In this document: one piece after another, positions 8,954 through 17,882 of the stretch
Layout of the letters: every line of letters starts with the position of its first letter
How positions within the stretch are numbered: position 1 is the stretch's first letter
Assembly: GCF_023276375.1 (NCBI RefSeq)
Contig: NZ_JALLPK010000004.1
Coordinates: forward strand, 124,001 to 188,000
Direction of reading: 5' to 3'
DNA: 64,000 nucleotides
DNA from: Halocatena marina
GTDB lineage: Archaea > Halobacteriota > Halobacteria > Halobacteriales > Haloarculaceae
The notes under the pieces: generated by a model
Databases searched by the model: none
Seen by the model: the letters and a program-made list of their open reading frames with translations, nothing else
Told to the model about the DNA's origin: nothing
Program-made: the position numbers and the translations under genes

Positions 8954-10444
8954 ATGCCATCCGAAGCTCAATACACGATTACCGATGACTGGAACGCGTT
9001 GTACCTTGACGGTGAGTGGGTTAAGACCGAGGATTCAATATCAGTCGAAGATCCATCAACTCGTGAAACGGTCACAGAAGTTCCGGCAGCAACCGAGACC
9101 GATGTCAATGCAGCCTACGAAGCAGCTGCAAGGGCACACCCTGTATGGGCCGAAACGCAGCCAGTGATGCGGGAAGAGCTGATTCTAGAGTTTGCCCAAG
9201 CGCTTGAGAAGCACCGCGATGAGATCATCGAGCTGCTCAAAGTCGAAGTTGGGGGTGGGCAGATCATGGGTGAGACGTCCATGCAGATCGCGTTAGACCA
9301 TGCTGGAGAAGCGGCGACGTATCCACGTCGGCTACAGGGTCAACACAAAGACTCGAATATTCCTGGGAAGGAGAACATCATTGAGCAAAGACCAGCCGGT
9401 GTTGTCACTGCGATCTCGCCGTGGAATTTTCCGTTGAACCTTTCGTTGCGGGCAGTCGCCCCAGCCATCGCGACCGGGAATTCAGTCGTTTTGAAGCCGG
9501 CGACGAACTCTCCAATTACTGGTGGTCTACTATTCGCAAAACTGTTCGAGGAGGTCGGCCTTCCGGATGGCGTCCTGAATGTTGTCACTGGTCATGGATC
9601 AGAGATCGGAAATCGTGTCGCAGGCCACCCTGAAAGTGCCGTTGTTGCATTCACTGGCTCAACACCAGTCGGACGTGGTGTGGCTGCGACGGCAGCTGAA
9701 AATCTCGCCACGCCTGTGATGGAACTCGGTGGGAATAACGCGCACATCGTTACAGCGGGCGCCGATCTCGATGGAGCGATTGACGCTGCGGTCTTCGGAT
9801 CGTTTGTCCATCAAGGCCAAGTCTGCATCTCGATCAACCGCCACATCGTCTATGACGACATCTACGACGAATACGTCGATCGCCTCGTCAAACGTGCAGA
9901 GTCACTCCCTGTTGGGAGTGCACACGATCCCGACACCGTAGTCGGGCCGATCATCGACGAATCACAGCGCGACGAGATGCTTGAATACATCGCGGAGTCG
10001 GTCGAAGCAGGTGCGACGCTGGAAACAGGCGGGAAAACGGCCCCTCTCGACGGCATCGACGACTCGCTGATCGTGGAGCCGACTGTTCTTTCTGGCGTGA
10101 CCAACGACATGTCTGTCGCCTGCTTCGAACACTTTGGGCCGATTGCGCCGGTCATTTCGGCCGCTGACATCGATCAGGCTGTTGAGATCGCCAATGATAC
10201 ACAGTACGGTCTCTCTGGTTCTGTCCACGCCGGCGATGAGGGTACAGGCAAAGAAATTGCTGATCGCATGGATACAGGCCACGTTCACGTCAACGATCAA
10301 CCGATCAACGACGAGGCACACGTGCCCTTCAGTGGTATCAATGCCTCCGGCATGGGTGGCTTCAACAGCAACCAGATTCTCCGGGAAATAACTGAGACAA
10401 AGTGGATCTCAGTCCAACACGATGAACGCGACTACCCATTCTAA
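8954..10444 (+). CDS. NAD(P)-dependent aldehyde dehydrogenase
   Basis: 496 residues, full length for the ALDH superfamily. It has the cofactor motif FTGSTPVGRG, the catalytic Glu in MELGGNN, the nucleophilic Cys in QGQVCIS, and the C-terminal SGINASGMGGF. The motif SPWNFPLNLSLRA and the Arg-containing pocket place it near benzaldehyde/vanillin/succinate-semialdehyde dehydrogenases. The substrate is not determined. It is a cytoplasmic enzyme that oxidises aldehydes to acids. It lies between an MDR reductase and an aldo/keto reductase, so the group probably handles reactive carbonyls. Confidence 0.9.
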   Translation: MPSEAQYTITDDWNALYLDGEWVKTEDSISVEDPSTRETVTEVPAATETDVNAAYEAAARAHPVWAETQPVMREELILEFAQALEKHRDEIIELLKVEVGGGQIMGETSMQIALDHAGEAATYPRRLQGQHKDSNIPGKENIIEQRPAGVVTAISPWNFPLNLSLRAVAPAIATGNSVVLKPATNSPITGGLLFAKLFEEVGLPDGVLNVVTGHGSEIGNRVAGHPESAVVAFTGSTPVGRGVAATAAENLATPVMELGGNNAHIVTAGADLDGAIDAAVFGSFVHQGQVCISINRHIVYDDIYDEYVDRLVKRAESLPVGSAHDPDTVVGPIIDESQRDEMLEYIAESVEAGATLETGGKTAPLDGIDDSLIVEPTVLSGVTNDMSVACFEHFGPIAPVISAADIDQAVEIANDTQYGLSGSVHAGDEGTGKEIADRMDTGHVHVNDQPINDEAHVPFSGINASGMGGFNSNQILREITETKWISVQHDERDYPF

Positions 10445-10537
10445 TCGGCACCAAGGCTCCTATTTCGGCAATCAAATTCGCCGTCGCGTAAATGCTTCCA
10501 AAGCAGATGTTCTTGAGGATCAGTTCGGATAGACGGT

Positions 10538-11377
10538 TCAATTTTCGATTGTGTCGATCTCTTCCGCGGTAAGGTCAATTTGAGAGGCGGCGATATTCTC
10601 TTCAAGATGATCGACGCTGCTGGTACCTGGAATCGGCACCATGACTGGCGAGTGTTGGAGCAACCAAGCAAGACCGACCTGATACTTGGTTGCGTCTCGG
10701 TTATTCGCAACGTCACCGAGCCCGTCAAGTTCGCCCGAACCGAGTGGTGCCCATGGAATAAAGCCAATATCATGCTTCTCGCAGTACTCCAAAACCTCTT
10801 CTGACCCGCGGTCACCGACATTGTACTGGTTCTGGACGGTTGCAATATCAACGATATCGCGAGCCTCTTCGAGTTGATCGATAGAGACGTTCGAAACACC
10901 GACGTGCTTGACCTTACCCTCGTCCTTGAACTCTGCAAACGCGGAGATGGAGTCTTTGTATTCGACATCGGGATCAGGACGATGGAACTGATAGAGATCG
11001 ATTGTCTCCGTCTGAAGCCGATCGAGACTCCCGAGGATTGCATTCCGAAGGTACTCCGGCTCGCCACATTTCGGCCATGCGCCGTCACGGTCATCACGCC
11101 AGAGGCCGCCTTTCGTGGCGATTACAACGTCATCATCGTAGGGCGCAAGCGCTTCACCGATGAGACGTTCAGAGACCGCTGGCCCATACGAGTCAGCAGT
11201 ATCAATGAAATTCACACCCAGCTCGGTTGCACGCTTGAGAACATCTTTTGCTTCTTGTTCATCTGCTGGTGGCCCAATGATATTCTCACCGGTGAGTCGC
11301 ATTGCGCCAAAGCCAAGACGGTTGATGGGCAGATCCCCGCCGATATCAAATGTCTCGCTCTGGTTGTGAGTTCCCAT
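10538..11377 (-). CDS. Aldo/keto reductase
   Basis: 279 residues from ATG 11377 (MGTHNQSETF). An upstream in-frame extension to 11440 is rejected because it reads through the promoter. The catalytic tetrad is visible: Asp59 and Tyr64 in FIDTADSYG, Lys89 in ATKGG, His132 in QFHRPD. The C-terminal NADPH-binding part reads VPIPGTSSVDHLEENI. The family reduces aldehydes and ketones with NADPH. It converges with the aldehyde dehydrogenase, with 93 nt between stops. A CTTATCTC element about 27 nt upstream on the minus strand may be its TATA box. Confidence 0.85.
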   Translation of the reverse strand: MGTHNQSETFDIGGDLPINRLGFGAMRLTGENIIGPPADEQEAKDVLKRATELGVNFIDTADSYGPAVSERLIGEALAPYDDDVVIATKGGLWRDDRDGAWPKCGEPEYLRNAILGSLDRLQTETIDLYQFHRPDPDVEYKDSISAFAEFKDEGKVKHVGVSNVSIDQLEEARDIVDIATVQNQYNVGDRGSEEVLEYCEKHDIGFIPWAPLGSGELDGLGDVANNRDATKYQVGLAWLLQHSPVMVPIPGTSSVDHLEENIAASQIDLTAEEIDTIEN

Positions 11378-11480
11378 AGCCCAATTTAATTGGATTGGAG
11401 ATAAGACTCTTCTGGCGTTGATCCCCGCTGCTAATTTCATTAGCGGGGTGAATCACCATAGGTCGGTCGATTTTATTGAT

Positions 11481-11750
11481 TCATTCCTCCCCGACGTTGC
11501 AAGCCACATGCAGCAACATGAGCCCACAAATTTTGACGACATCAGGCGTGTGGACGCCGATCAGAACCCCCGTATCGATTGCTCAGATTAGCGCTCCGTA
11601 CAGTATCGAGCCACTACGAGTAGCTACGAATCCTGACAGAACGGCGAGCATCACACCAGTCTCAAAGCTGGTAATCGCTGTGGTGAGCATCCTTTCGGCA
11701 AACACCATGCCTCGAAGCCACTGGACCCCATCTTGGAAGTTAGATGGATG
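11481..11750 (-). pseudogene. Small membrane protein gene interrupted by an in-frame TGA
   Basis: The minus strand reads FQDGVQWLRGMVFAERML, then a hydrophobic run to GSILYGALI, then TGA (11583-11585), then continues in the same frame with AIDTGVLIGVHTPDVVKI and ends at TGA 11481. Coding character is equal on both sides of the stop. A TGG-to-TGA change (Trp) is the simplest explanation. About two membrane segments. The upstream end lacks a start beyond ATG 11708. Family unknown. Confidence 0.45.
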
Positions 11751-11823
11751 ATCAATTTAGCAACTAATTCCACTCGCTCACACTCATGCATCGAGCGTGT
11801 CGGCCATAACCTCTTCAGATAAA

Positions 11824-12024
11824 CTAGATGATATAAATGTCACCCACCAATCCATAACTAATTGCTGGCTCTAAACCCATTTCTGAGGGAGACGAGTCGT
11901 CAGTCAGCATATTTGAGGCTGATATATCTGTCAGATAGGCTTTAGGAGGTATCACCGTCATGTCCGTCTTTGTCAGTAAATGTTCGGTCGTGTCAGACGG
12001 TGCTTGTCTCTTTTCATCATTCAT
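11824..12024 (-). CDS. Short hypothetical protein, doubtful
   Basis: 66 residues with ATG (MNDEKRQAPSDTTEH), a charged start and a more hydrophobic end (MGLEPAISYGLVGDIYII). It follows the next remnant by 24 nt on the same strand, so it could be the start of a transporter-like gene cut off after the first segment. No family recognised. Confidence 0.25.
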   Translation of the reverse strand: MNDEKRQAPSDTTEHLLTKTDMTVIPPKAYLTDISASNMLTDDSSPSEMGLEPAISYGLVGDIYII

Positions 12025-12048
12025 CGCTGGTGTGTCGTCCTCTGTGGG

Positions 12049-12270
12049 CTAATCTTCCGTTGGTCCAGCACAGTCCGTCTCACTCGTGGCTGCTGCCGCC
12101 TCGGACGGGGAGTCGTCTGCGTTAGCTTCCGATTTAAAGGACGACTCATCATTCCCGCCCGTCGACTTCTGTGTGTTCAAGAGAAGGTAGACGACAAACA
12201 TCACACCCTCTTTCGTGTTCAACACCCGGACAGATACGTCCCAACAGCCACCGCCCCGTGATTTCGGCCG
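12049..12270 (-). pseudogene. C-terminal remnant of a membrane protein
   Basis: An open minus-strand frame ends at TAG 12049-12051. It holds one membrane-like stretch (EGVMFVVYLLLNTQKS) and an acidic Ala-rich tail. Another frame just upstream (ITGRWLLG, about 12290-12320) reads like the preceding helix, which suggests a frameshift. The pattern of a final helix introduced by KEGVMFVVY recalls cation antiporters, but this is only a guess. Confidence 0.3.
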
Positions 12271-12975
12271 TCAGGCTGCTAATAATCCAGTTTCCGTTTG
12301 AGAAGTACGATCTCCAGTCATCGCACTGCTTGCACCGACAATCTTTGCGGAACACGATCACACCCCCGCCGTCTTTTTATTTTATAATTCTGATAGTCTC
12401 GAGATCGTGACTCTCACACTTGCAGATGATCGTCGCTGTGCCTCTGGGGATAACGTACGCAAAGCACGTTTTCAACAGCTGACTTGACGTGTCGAAGAGA
12501 GACCAAATTGAGTACAAATCTAATCCAGCGAGCGCGAGCGACCGGCACCCGAAGAAATTAATTTCACCGAAGTTGAGATTTTGTGCTCAATGCATGAGTG
12601 TGCATCATCGGCCGTTCTTAGTGTCCCCTATTGAATATTTCTCAGTACCTCGTTCTAGAAAGCGCTAACCAAATAACATCGATGGTGGGCTGAAATGGCT
12701 GGAAAGGGTATTGAGAGCCATTTCCTTGCTTAGTGAGAGGTGCAATATCTCTTGCTTGGTAGCATCTCTATTGTTGACATGGTTAGAAACCTATGATTAC
12801 TCCCACCTGCTCCACCGGTGGTCGTATCCGTCTGTATCATTCAGGGTAGATCACCTACTGACGAGGGTTAATACTCAGAAATGACAGCGTGACTTTCTTC
12901 TGAGGTTCTTATGTAGCCGCACGCTCTACAGATCAGTAAGAGACTCTGTTTGTCGTACTTTGAACGAATATCAAA
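12271..12975. other. Non-coding stretch, nothing recognised
   Basis: About 700 nt with no convincing frame, apart from the possible frameshifted helix near 12300 noted with the previous remnant. A short plus-strand tail (LIQRARATGTRRN before TAA at about 12558) may be the last codons of a lost gene. Confidence 0.35.
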
Positions 12976-12984
12976 CAACTATAC
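12976..12984 (+). promoter_or_regulatory. TATA-like box
   Basis: CTATACGG-type element centred 27 nt before ATG 13007, fitting a leaderless start there. Confidence 0.35.
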
Positions 12985-13006
12985 GGAAAAGTTGAATATC
13001 GGCGGT

Positions 13007-13297
13007 ATGGCTGAACAGATCTCGCTGGATAGACGAACACTTGTTGGTGTTGCTAACGATGAGGATGGTGAAGTTAGTGGAGATACAGAGTCCCGATTCG
13101 AACAGGCCGGCAATCGGCTCTCTGCTCGATATTCTGGTGGGCCGATCGTTGAGGGGCACTTGGTCGGAACTATCGACGGAGCCCAGTGGGACATTCGCTA
13201 TGTCCAAATTAATGAGATCGGAGAGAGTGCAGGTGGCCATTCCGTTGGAGAGGCCTCCTTTCTCGAAGATGGACGAATAAGGGTCGAAGACACATGA
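13007..13297 (+). CDS. Small protein of the family often annotated as N-acetylglutamate synthase-like, truncated
   Basis: 96 residues from ATG 13007. The pattern (SLDRRTLVGVANDEDGEVS, then ARYSGGPIVEGHLVG and DIRYVQINEIGE) matches a family of small beta-rich proteins of about 105-115 residues that databases often label N-acetylglutamate synthase without proof. The gene is damaged at its end. The family usually has a Trp after the final Asp-Thr; here TGA stands there. The frame continues EWESK and then, one frame over, ARAGECVLEETTS to TGA 13353. So one nonsense change and one frameshift have removed about 18 residues. It may still fold. Confidence 0.5.
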   Translation: MAEQISLDRRTLVGVANDEDGEVSGDTESRFEQAGNRLSARYSGGPIVEGHLVGTIDGAQWDIRYVQINEIGESAGGHSVGEASFLEDGRIRVEDT

Positions 13298-13445
13298 GAA
13301 TGGGAATCAAAGCCCGTGCGGGTGAATGCGTCCTTGAAGAAACCACGTCCTGAGCTACCGTCAGAATGTACTGACCCGACACTCGAGATGAAGTACATGT
13401 TACGCGGATAAGCGGCTTATTCACGCCCTTCTTTGAACCTCGTGT

Positions 13446-13859
13446 ATGGAGATTCACGAGCTAACCAGCGAGGACGAACGCCGGCAAGCAGTCCCACTTA
13501 TCCGTCAGCTCTTCACTGATGCTGACCCTGAAAAGGTGCTTGAATGGACCGGAGAGGATGATTACCACCTTCTCGGAGGGTTTGTTGAAGATGAGCTAGT
13601 TGGCGTGGCTGGCGTTCTTCTCAGACATGTCCTTCATCACGCACGCCACGCTTGGCTCTACGACCTAGTCATCGATGAACCGCAGAGAGGACGGGGATAT
13701 GGGAGTGCTCTTGTGAACCATGTGGAAAGGTGGGCTACCGAGAGAAACTGTGATTATGTGGCGCTCGCATCGCCGATAGCAAAAGAGGGCGTTCATGAGT
13801 ATTACGAGGGCTTGGATTACGAGAAGTGGGGCTACGTAATTGAAAAAGAGCTTGAGTAG
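13446..13859 (+). CDS. GNAT family N-acetyltransferase
   Basis: 137 residues. The acetyl-CoA loop is QRGRGYGSALV (residues about 77-87), preceded by the beta-4 strand AWLYDLVIDE and followed by YVALASPIAKEGVHEYYEGLDYEKWGY, the usual end of the fold. The small size points to a single-domain GNAT of unknown substrate. ATG 13446 matches the start of the domain. It lies downstream of the truncated gene at 13007 in the same orientation. Confidence 0.8.
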   Translation: MEIHELTSEDERRQAVPLIRQLFTDADPEKVLEWTGEDDYHLLGGFVEDELVGVAGVLLRHVLHHARHAWLYDLVIDEPQRGRGYGSALVNHVERWATERNCDYVALASPIAKEGVHEYYEGLDYEKWGYVIEKELE

Positions 13860-13982
13860 CAACCATTGAGTGCAGACCGTGGTAATTCACAGCTGCTGAG
13901 ATGTATTGTGTGCCCGCTCAAGAACTGCAGGTGCTCAAGGACGATCTAGTCCACTTTACCGAGTTTTGATGGCTCCATCCAA

Positions 13983-14474
13983 ATGAGTGCTCGTGAAGCG
14001 AAACAGCTATTCAAAATGCCATGTATGGTACAAAAAATGTTGGGCACGGACCCACTATCTGGACTGCTTAATCGTCTCTTCGTCTCTCCCCTCAGTCAGG
14101 GTACCTCAATCGGGGTGAAATTTCTCTCATCCCTCGTTGGACTTTGTGCGGGGGTACTCGTGGTGATTGGTGGACTAATCGCGACTGATCAGGCATTTAC
14201 CGGAATTTCACTCGGAACTCTGCTGCCCGTTGTATTTCTCATTGGGTTCGGTCTCATTATGTTCATCCTCGCTGGTGGTCTCTGGATTGGGATGGAATGG
14301 GCCTGGAGTTGGGCGCTTATTCTCTATGCTGGGAGTGCAATCGGTGGCTTTGTGGCTGGTATTCAGACTGTTGATTACGTACCACTGCTCAGTGCTGGAA
14401 CTTCTGGGATCATTGCCGTATATCTGTACACCCAGCAGGATCAGTTCAAAGATGCACGACAGCAAATTAGTTAA
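13983..14474 (+). CDS. Four-helix hypothetical membrane protein
   Basis: 163 residues. About 45 cytoplasmic residues are followed by four hydrophobic segments (SLVGLCAGVLVVIGGLI, GTLLPVVFLIGFGLIMFIL, AWSWALILYAGSAIGGFVAG, LLSAGTSGIIAVYLY) and a short charged tail. It resembles small haloarchaeal membrane proteins without known function. The start at ATG 13983 is the first in frame. Confidence 0.55.
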   Translation: MSAREAKQLFKMPCMVQKMLGTDPLSGLLNRLFVSPLSQGTSIGVKFLSSLVGLCAGVLVVIGGLIATDQAFTGISLGTLLPVVFLIGFGLIMFILAGGLWIGMEWAWSWALILYAGSAIGGFVAGIQTVDYVPLLSAGTSGIIAVYLYTQQDQFKDARQQIS

Positions 14475-14528
14475 AGAGCATCTGTACCTCCATACACTCA
14501 AGACCTGAGAGTGTGAATCCTGGCTACG

Positions 14529-15121
14529 ATGTGCCCATCGCTGTTTCATCTCCATTTCAACACGCCGAACGTCAGTGAGGCAGCTACTCGTCTCTGTGAA
14601 GCGCGCCTCACCCTGCAACGGCGCTTTGGAAGCGTCCGAGGTGAGGGGACTCCCCTCACTCCTGAAGAAGACACTCCTGATGATTTTCGACTAAAACTGC
14701 AGGTCCACCAACATGGAGCGGTGAACATCACCCTTGCACCCGGACAGCGCCCCCACTTCGATCATCTCGGTCTTGCCGTGAGCAATCTCGAAGATACGAT
14801 CGATCGCGTGAAGGATCATGGGTGGTCTGTCCGCCCGAACGACGCACATTCGTGATGACACCGTGGCAATTCCGTGTCGAACTCCACTCAGAAACAGGTG
14901 ACGTCGTTAGAGAGCTGGGTGATTCTGGTGAAGCACATCTTGAAGACGTTTCTCTCCAAGTCTCGGATGCTAACGCAGCGAGAGAGGCTTTCAACGAGAT
15001 ATTTCACCCTCTTTCCGAGCTCAATATCGATGACGGTGAAAATCCATGGGTAGAATCGTTCAGCGTCGCCGCTCAACAAGGGAGTGAGCAAATGAACGTC
15101 GGCGCTTTGTTAGGAAATTAA
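14529..15121 (+). pseudogene. VOC (glyoxalase/bleomycin-resistance) family protein, frameshifted
   Basis: Two overlapping frames together make one two-lobed VOC protein. The first (14529-14855) gives the N-terminal part through DHLGLAVSNLEDTIDRV. The second (coding from about 14840 to 15121) continues RRTFVMTPWQFRVELHSETG and ends EQMNVGALLGN. The break lies at about 14830-14850, a shift of one base. Intact coding quality on both sides suggests a recent mutation or a sequence error. Confidence 0.6.
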
Positions 15122-15384
15122 CCGTCTTCAGTGTATGGTGAGGTTGGTTCCTGCTATTTGCGTAGGCCCTGCGGCAGTAGATGGCAACACCCGAGATTGG
15201 ATGACGAGATAATTGCAAACGGAGGGAAAACAGCAACACAAATACTCTCTCAACAACATAGAACGTTCCTTTTGAAGTCCTTAACTAGCAATACATTCTA
15301 TGAGTCTTTCCAAATACACAGTTGACTCTAACATCCTATGCCGACCGATATCACCTTACTAATCGTACTCGGATCGCTAGTCTC

Positions 15385-16863
15385 GTGACCATTATTACAC
15401 TGGAAGGACCCAGCAGTGTTGGAAAGACGACTGCGATGGCAATCTGTGAAGGGAGCTCGGCTGTGAGAGTTCCCGAAGTTAACGAACTCTTCGACGCTAC
15501 CCAAAACGATTCGACAAAATGGTACCACGAGCGACAGTGCGACCGCTGGAATCGCGCAGTCGAGCTTGAAAAAGAGTACGACACGGTGATTTTGGATGGA
15601 GATGTGTTCCAACCACTCTGGTACAGCTGGTCCATCCACGAGAACGCCTTCTGGGAACTTCAGACGTGTATTGGCCTCCGAGATGGGATGGCCGTGGGTG
15701 AGGGCGCACGGAGTTTCCTCGCTGATTCAACCCGAGAGAAGACTCCACTCGGACACACCCAGCGTCACTTCCTGGGACAGCTACCAATATCAGATACTCG
15801 CACGATGTACCGACAGGCTATTGGGAGAATAATCGATGAGGCCCAGCGGAGGGCTGAACTCACTCGGCCAGTGACAGTCGCGATCGATACGACCGAAGAC
15901 AGACCGTTCACTGGAGACCGAACGGGCCACGAAGACGAGATTATCGGAACGAAACAACCCGGCGAAGACTATGCCTACCAGTGGGCTACGATACAAGTCG
16001 CCGACTCCGAAGTACCGTTGATACTCGACGCCTTACCGATCGTTCGCGGGAATAGTCGAGCAGAGATTGTTGCCGACCTCCTCGACTCTGCTCGAGAATT
16101 CGTTTCTGTTGAACTGGTCCTGATGGATCGTGAGTTCGATGGCAGCGAGGTCAAAGCAGTCTGCGAAGAACGCGAAGTTCACTACCTGACGCCAAAACGG
16201 AAGTACCGCACCGAAAGGGAGACGATCGAGCAGATGAAGCGTGACGGTGAGACCGTCCGTATTGTACCGGAATCTACTCAAGCCGGTTCGAACCGATTGA
16301 AGCTGTTTCTCCCTTCGTCTGCCGAGAGCAAGGTGGCCGATGATATAGATGTAGAGAAGCCTGCCCACCCAAACCATCGCCAGGAGATGGCGAACGAGCT
16401 CGGGATCGACACAGCTGATTTAGACGGGAAAGCCTCTCCACTCGGACAATTTCTCAGCGAGATACGAGATGAAGAAGAGATCGACTCAAAGGATGAAATC
16501 GGTGATGGAGCGGGATTTACCGTCTTTCAAACCAACCACCCCGACCTCGCGGATCTGACTACTGACGATGACCCAACCCGTGAGATAGAGCGAATACACA
16601 TGATCACGCGGTTTGTTCGATGGTACCGACGCCGACAAGAGATTGAGGTTGGGTATAAGAAAGTCAAGCAGTTCATGGCCAAGACCACCTCAAAGCAGTT
16701 CGGTCTGCGATTTTTCTATTTCGCGTTCGCGTGCTTACTGTACTCGATCTGGCGATTGGTCGATTTGCTTGTTCGAATATCGCTGTTTGATGATGGCTCA
16801 TCCTTCCCACGCGTGACCACAAATGACGTCCTGACGATAGCGAAGAAGACCGGAATTGGATAG
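15385..16863 (+). CDS. Fusion of a P-loop kinase N-terminus with an IS4-type DDE transposase
   Basis: 492 residues from GTG 15385, the start that matches the kinase family N-terminus. Residues 1-85 are a small P-loop kinase of chloramphenicol-phosphotransferase-like type: GPSSVGKTT at 8-16, YHERQ..RW, and the Walker B-like VILDGDVFQPLWY. At about residue 85 (nt about 15635) the sequence changes to a transposase. It keeps all catalytic acids (Asp168 in VAIDTTEDRP, Asp248 in LVLMDREFDG, Glu421) and the YREK signature (Tyr414, Arg417, Glu421, Lys428), then ends with FFYFAFACLLYSIWRLVDLLV. The decayed copy at 52.6-53.2 kb shows that the transposase normally has its own extra N-terminus, lost here. 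No frame break is seen. Confidence 0.8.
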   Translation: MTIITLEGPSSVGKTTAMAICEGSSAVRVPEVNELFDATQNDSTKWYHERQCDRWNRAVELEKEYDTVILDGDVFQPLWYSWSIHENAFWELQTCIGLRDGMAVGEGARSFLADSTREKTPLGHTQRHFLGQLPISDTRTMYRQAIGRIIDEAQRRAELTRPVTVAIDTTEDRPFTGDRTGHEDEIIGTKQPGEDYAYQWATIQVADSEVPLILDALPIVRGNSRAEIVADLLDSAREFVSVELVLMDREFDGSEVKAVCEEREVHYLTPKRKYRTERETIEQMKRDGETVRIVPESTQAGSNRLKLFLPSSAESKVADDIDVEKPAHPNHRQEMANELGIDTADLDGKASPLGQFLSEIRDEEEIDSKDEIGDGAGFTVFQTNHPDLADLTTDDDPTREIERIHMITRFVRWYRRRQEIEVGYKKVKQFMAKTTSKQFGLRFFYFAFACLLYSIWRLVDLLVRISLFDDGSSFPRVTTNDVLTIAKKTGIG

Positions 16864-17115
16864 CTGAGAACTCCCGCAGTGCGAGCAATCTGGTGAGCGG
16901 TCGCGCTGTCCCCACCTCGTGATTGCGTAACCTATATAGAGAATTTTCACTGCGAAGGTCGACTACGACCCTTAGGAGCCCGAATTTCAGAGAGAATACG
17001 AATGAAAAACCGGTCACAGTGCTGCTACAGTAATCAAATTCTCAACTTCCGTAATTTCACATATCAATTCAGTAGGACGACAATTACACGGATCAGAGAA
17101 GGCGTTTTCGTGACC

Positions 17116-17290
17116 TCAGGCCATCGGGACTTCGGTCGAAATCACCAGCGTGGTGATGAGGCCCATGATCGCGATGATGGTCGTGAGCGCGGTCCACGTC
17201 TGGAATGTCTCGCCGATCGTGAGACCACCGATTTCTTTGACCAGCCAGAACCCGCTATCGTTGTACCATGAAAAGATGATAGAATGAGTA
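17116..17290 (-). pseudogene. gntP: C-terminal remnant of a GntP-type gluconate permease
   Basis: The minus strand reads IIFSWYNDSGFWLVKEIGG, LTIGETFQTWTALTTIIAIM and GLITTLVIS, ending at TGA 17116. The motif NDSGFWL followed by TWT and a last hydrophobic helix is the hallmark end of GntP/gluconate:H+ symporters. Only about 55 residues of a roughly 450-residue protein remain. Confidence 0.6.
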
Positions 17291-17484
17291 CAACGACACA
17301 GATCACGTTAACAGAGACACCTGATGGTCGGTGGACAGCGTACAACACCACTACTGATGCGGTCACGGGTCGGAGTTCGTCATCAAATAGATTCTATGAG
17401 GCAAATTTCTGGATATTATCGATGTTCAGCCCGATCGAGTACTGTGATCGCAGTCACTATTTGGTCATCGACGGTTCATTCTGA
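17284..17484 (+). pseudogene. N-terminal fragment of a HicB-like antitoxin
   Basis: The open frame is 66 codons long. Its first 30 residues (MSTTTQITLTETPDGRWTAY) match the start of small haloarchaeal HicB-like proteins. The remaining 36 residues look random (FYEANFWILSMFSPIEYC), so the gene was cut after about 90 nt. Its start lies at the edge of the GntP remnant, marking a recombination joint near 17280. Confidence 0.4.
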
Positions 17485-17882
17485 AGATATGGGATTTTGA
17501 GATGCTGAGGCACCGTCTGGTCAAAGAGTGATCAAGTCTTGGGTTTAGTGTCTGTGCAACGCCAAGAGTGAGCCATTCCAGAGAACACACGGACGCGATG
17601 GTTCGGCTGAGGATAGGAGACGTTTGACCGTCCTGTAAGACAGCCAAGTCGATACTGATGCCCAGCAGACGACATTTGGAACGGATGCGTTTCGAAGCCG
17701 GAGGGCCGGGTCGATCGGCCCAGAATCTCATGATGAAATTCCCGCGTCGACGAGAGCTTCGCTCTCGCTCTGGTGACGTCTTTAGACGCGAGAAGAAGTC
17801 AATACACCACAGTTGAACAGAGAGAACGTCGATGAGGAAATTCAATCAGAGAAGTCATGACTCAGCGATCCGAAGGGTTCCC
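17485..17882. other. Non-coding stretch with a perfect small hairpin
   Basis: No supported gene. At 17751-17767 there is a perfect inverted repeat, CGAGAGC-TTC-GCTCTCG. A 126-codon minus-strand frame covers the region but has no acidic bias and no motif, so I do not call it. Possibly the remains of an IS end. Confidence 0.35.

Noticed and set aside
17465..17845. 126-codon minus-strand frame
   Set aside because: Basic, Cys/Ser-rich, no start context or family; probably chance, in a region of debris.
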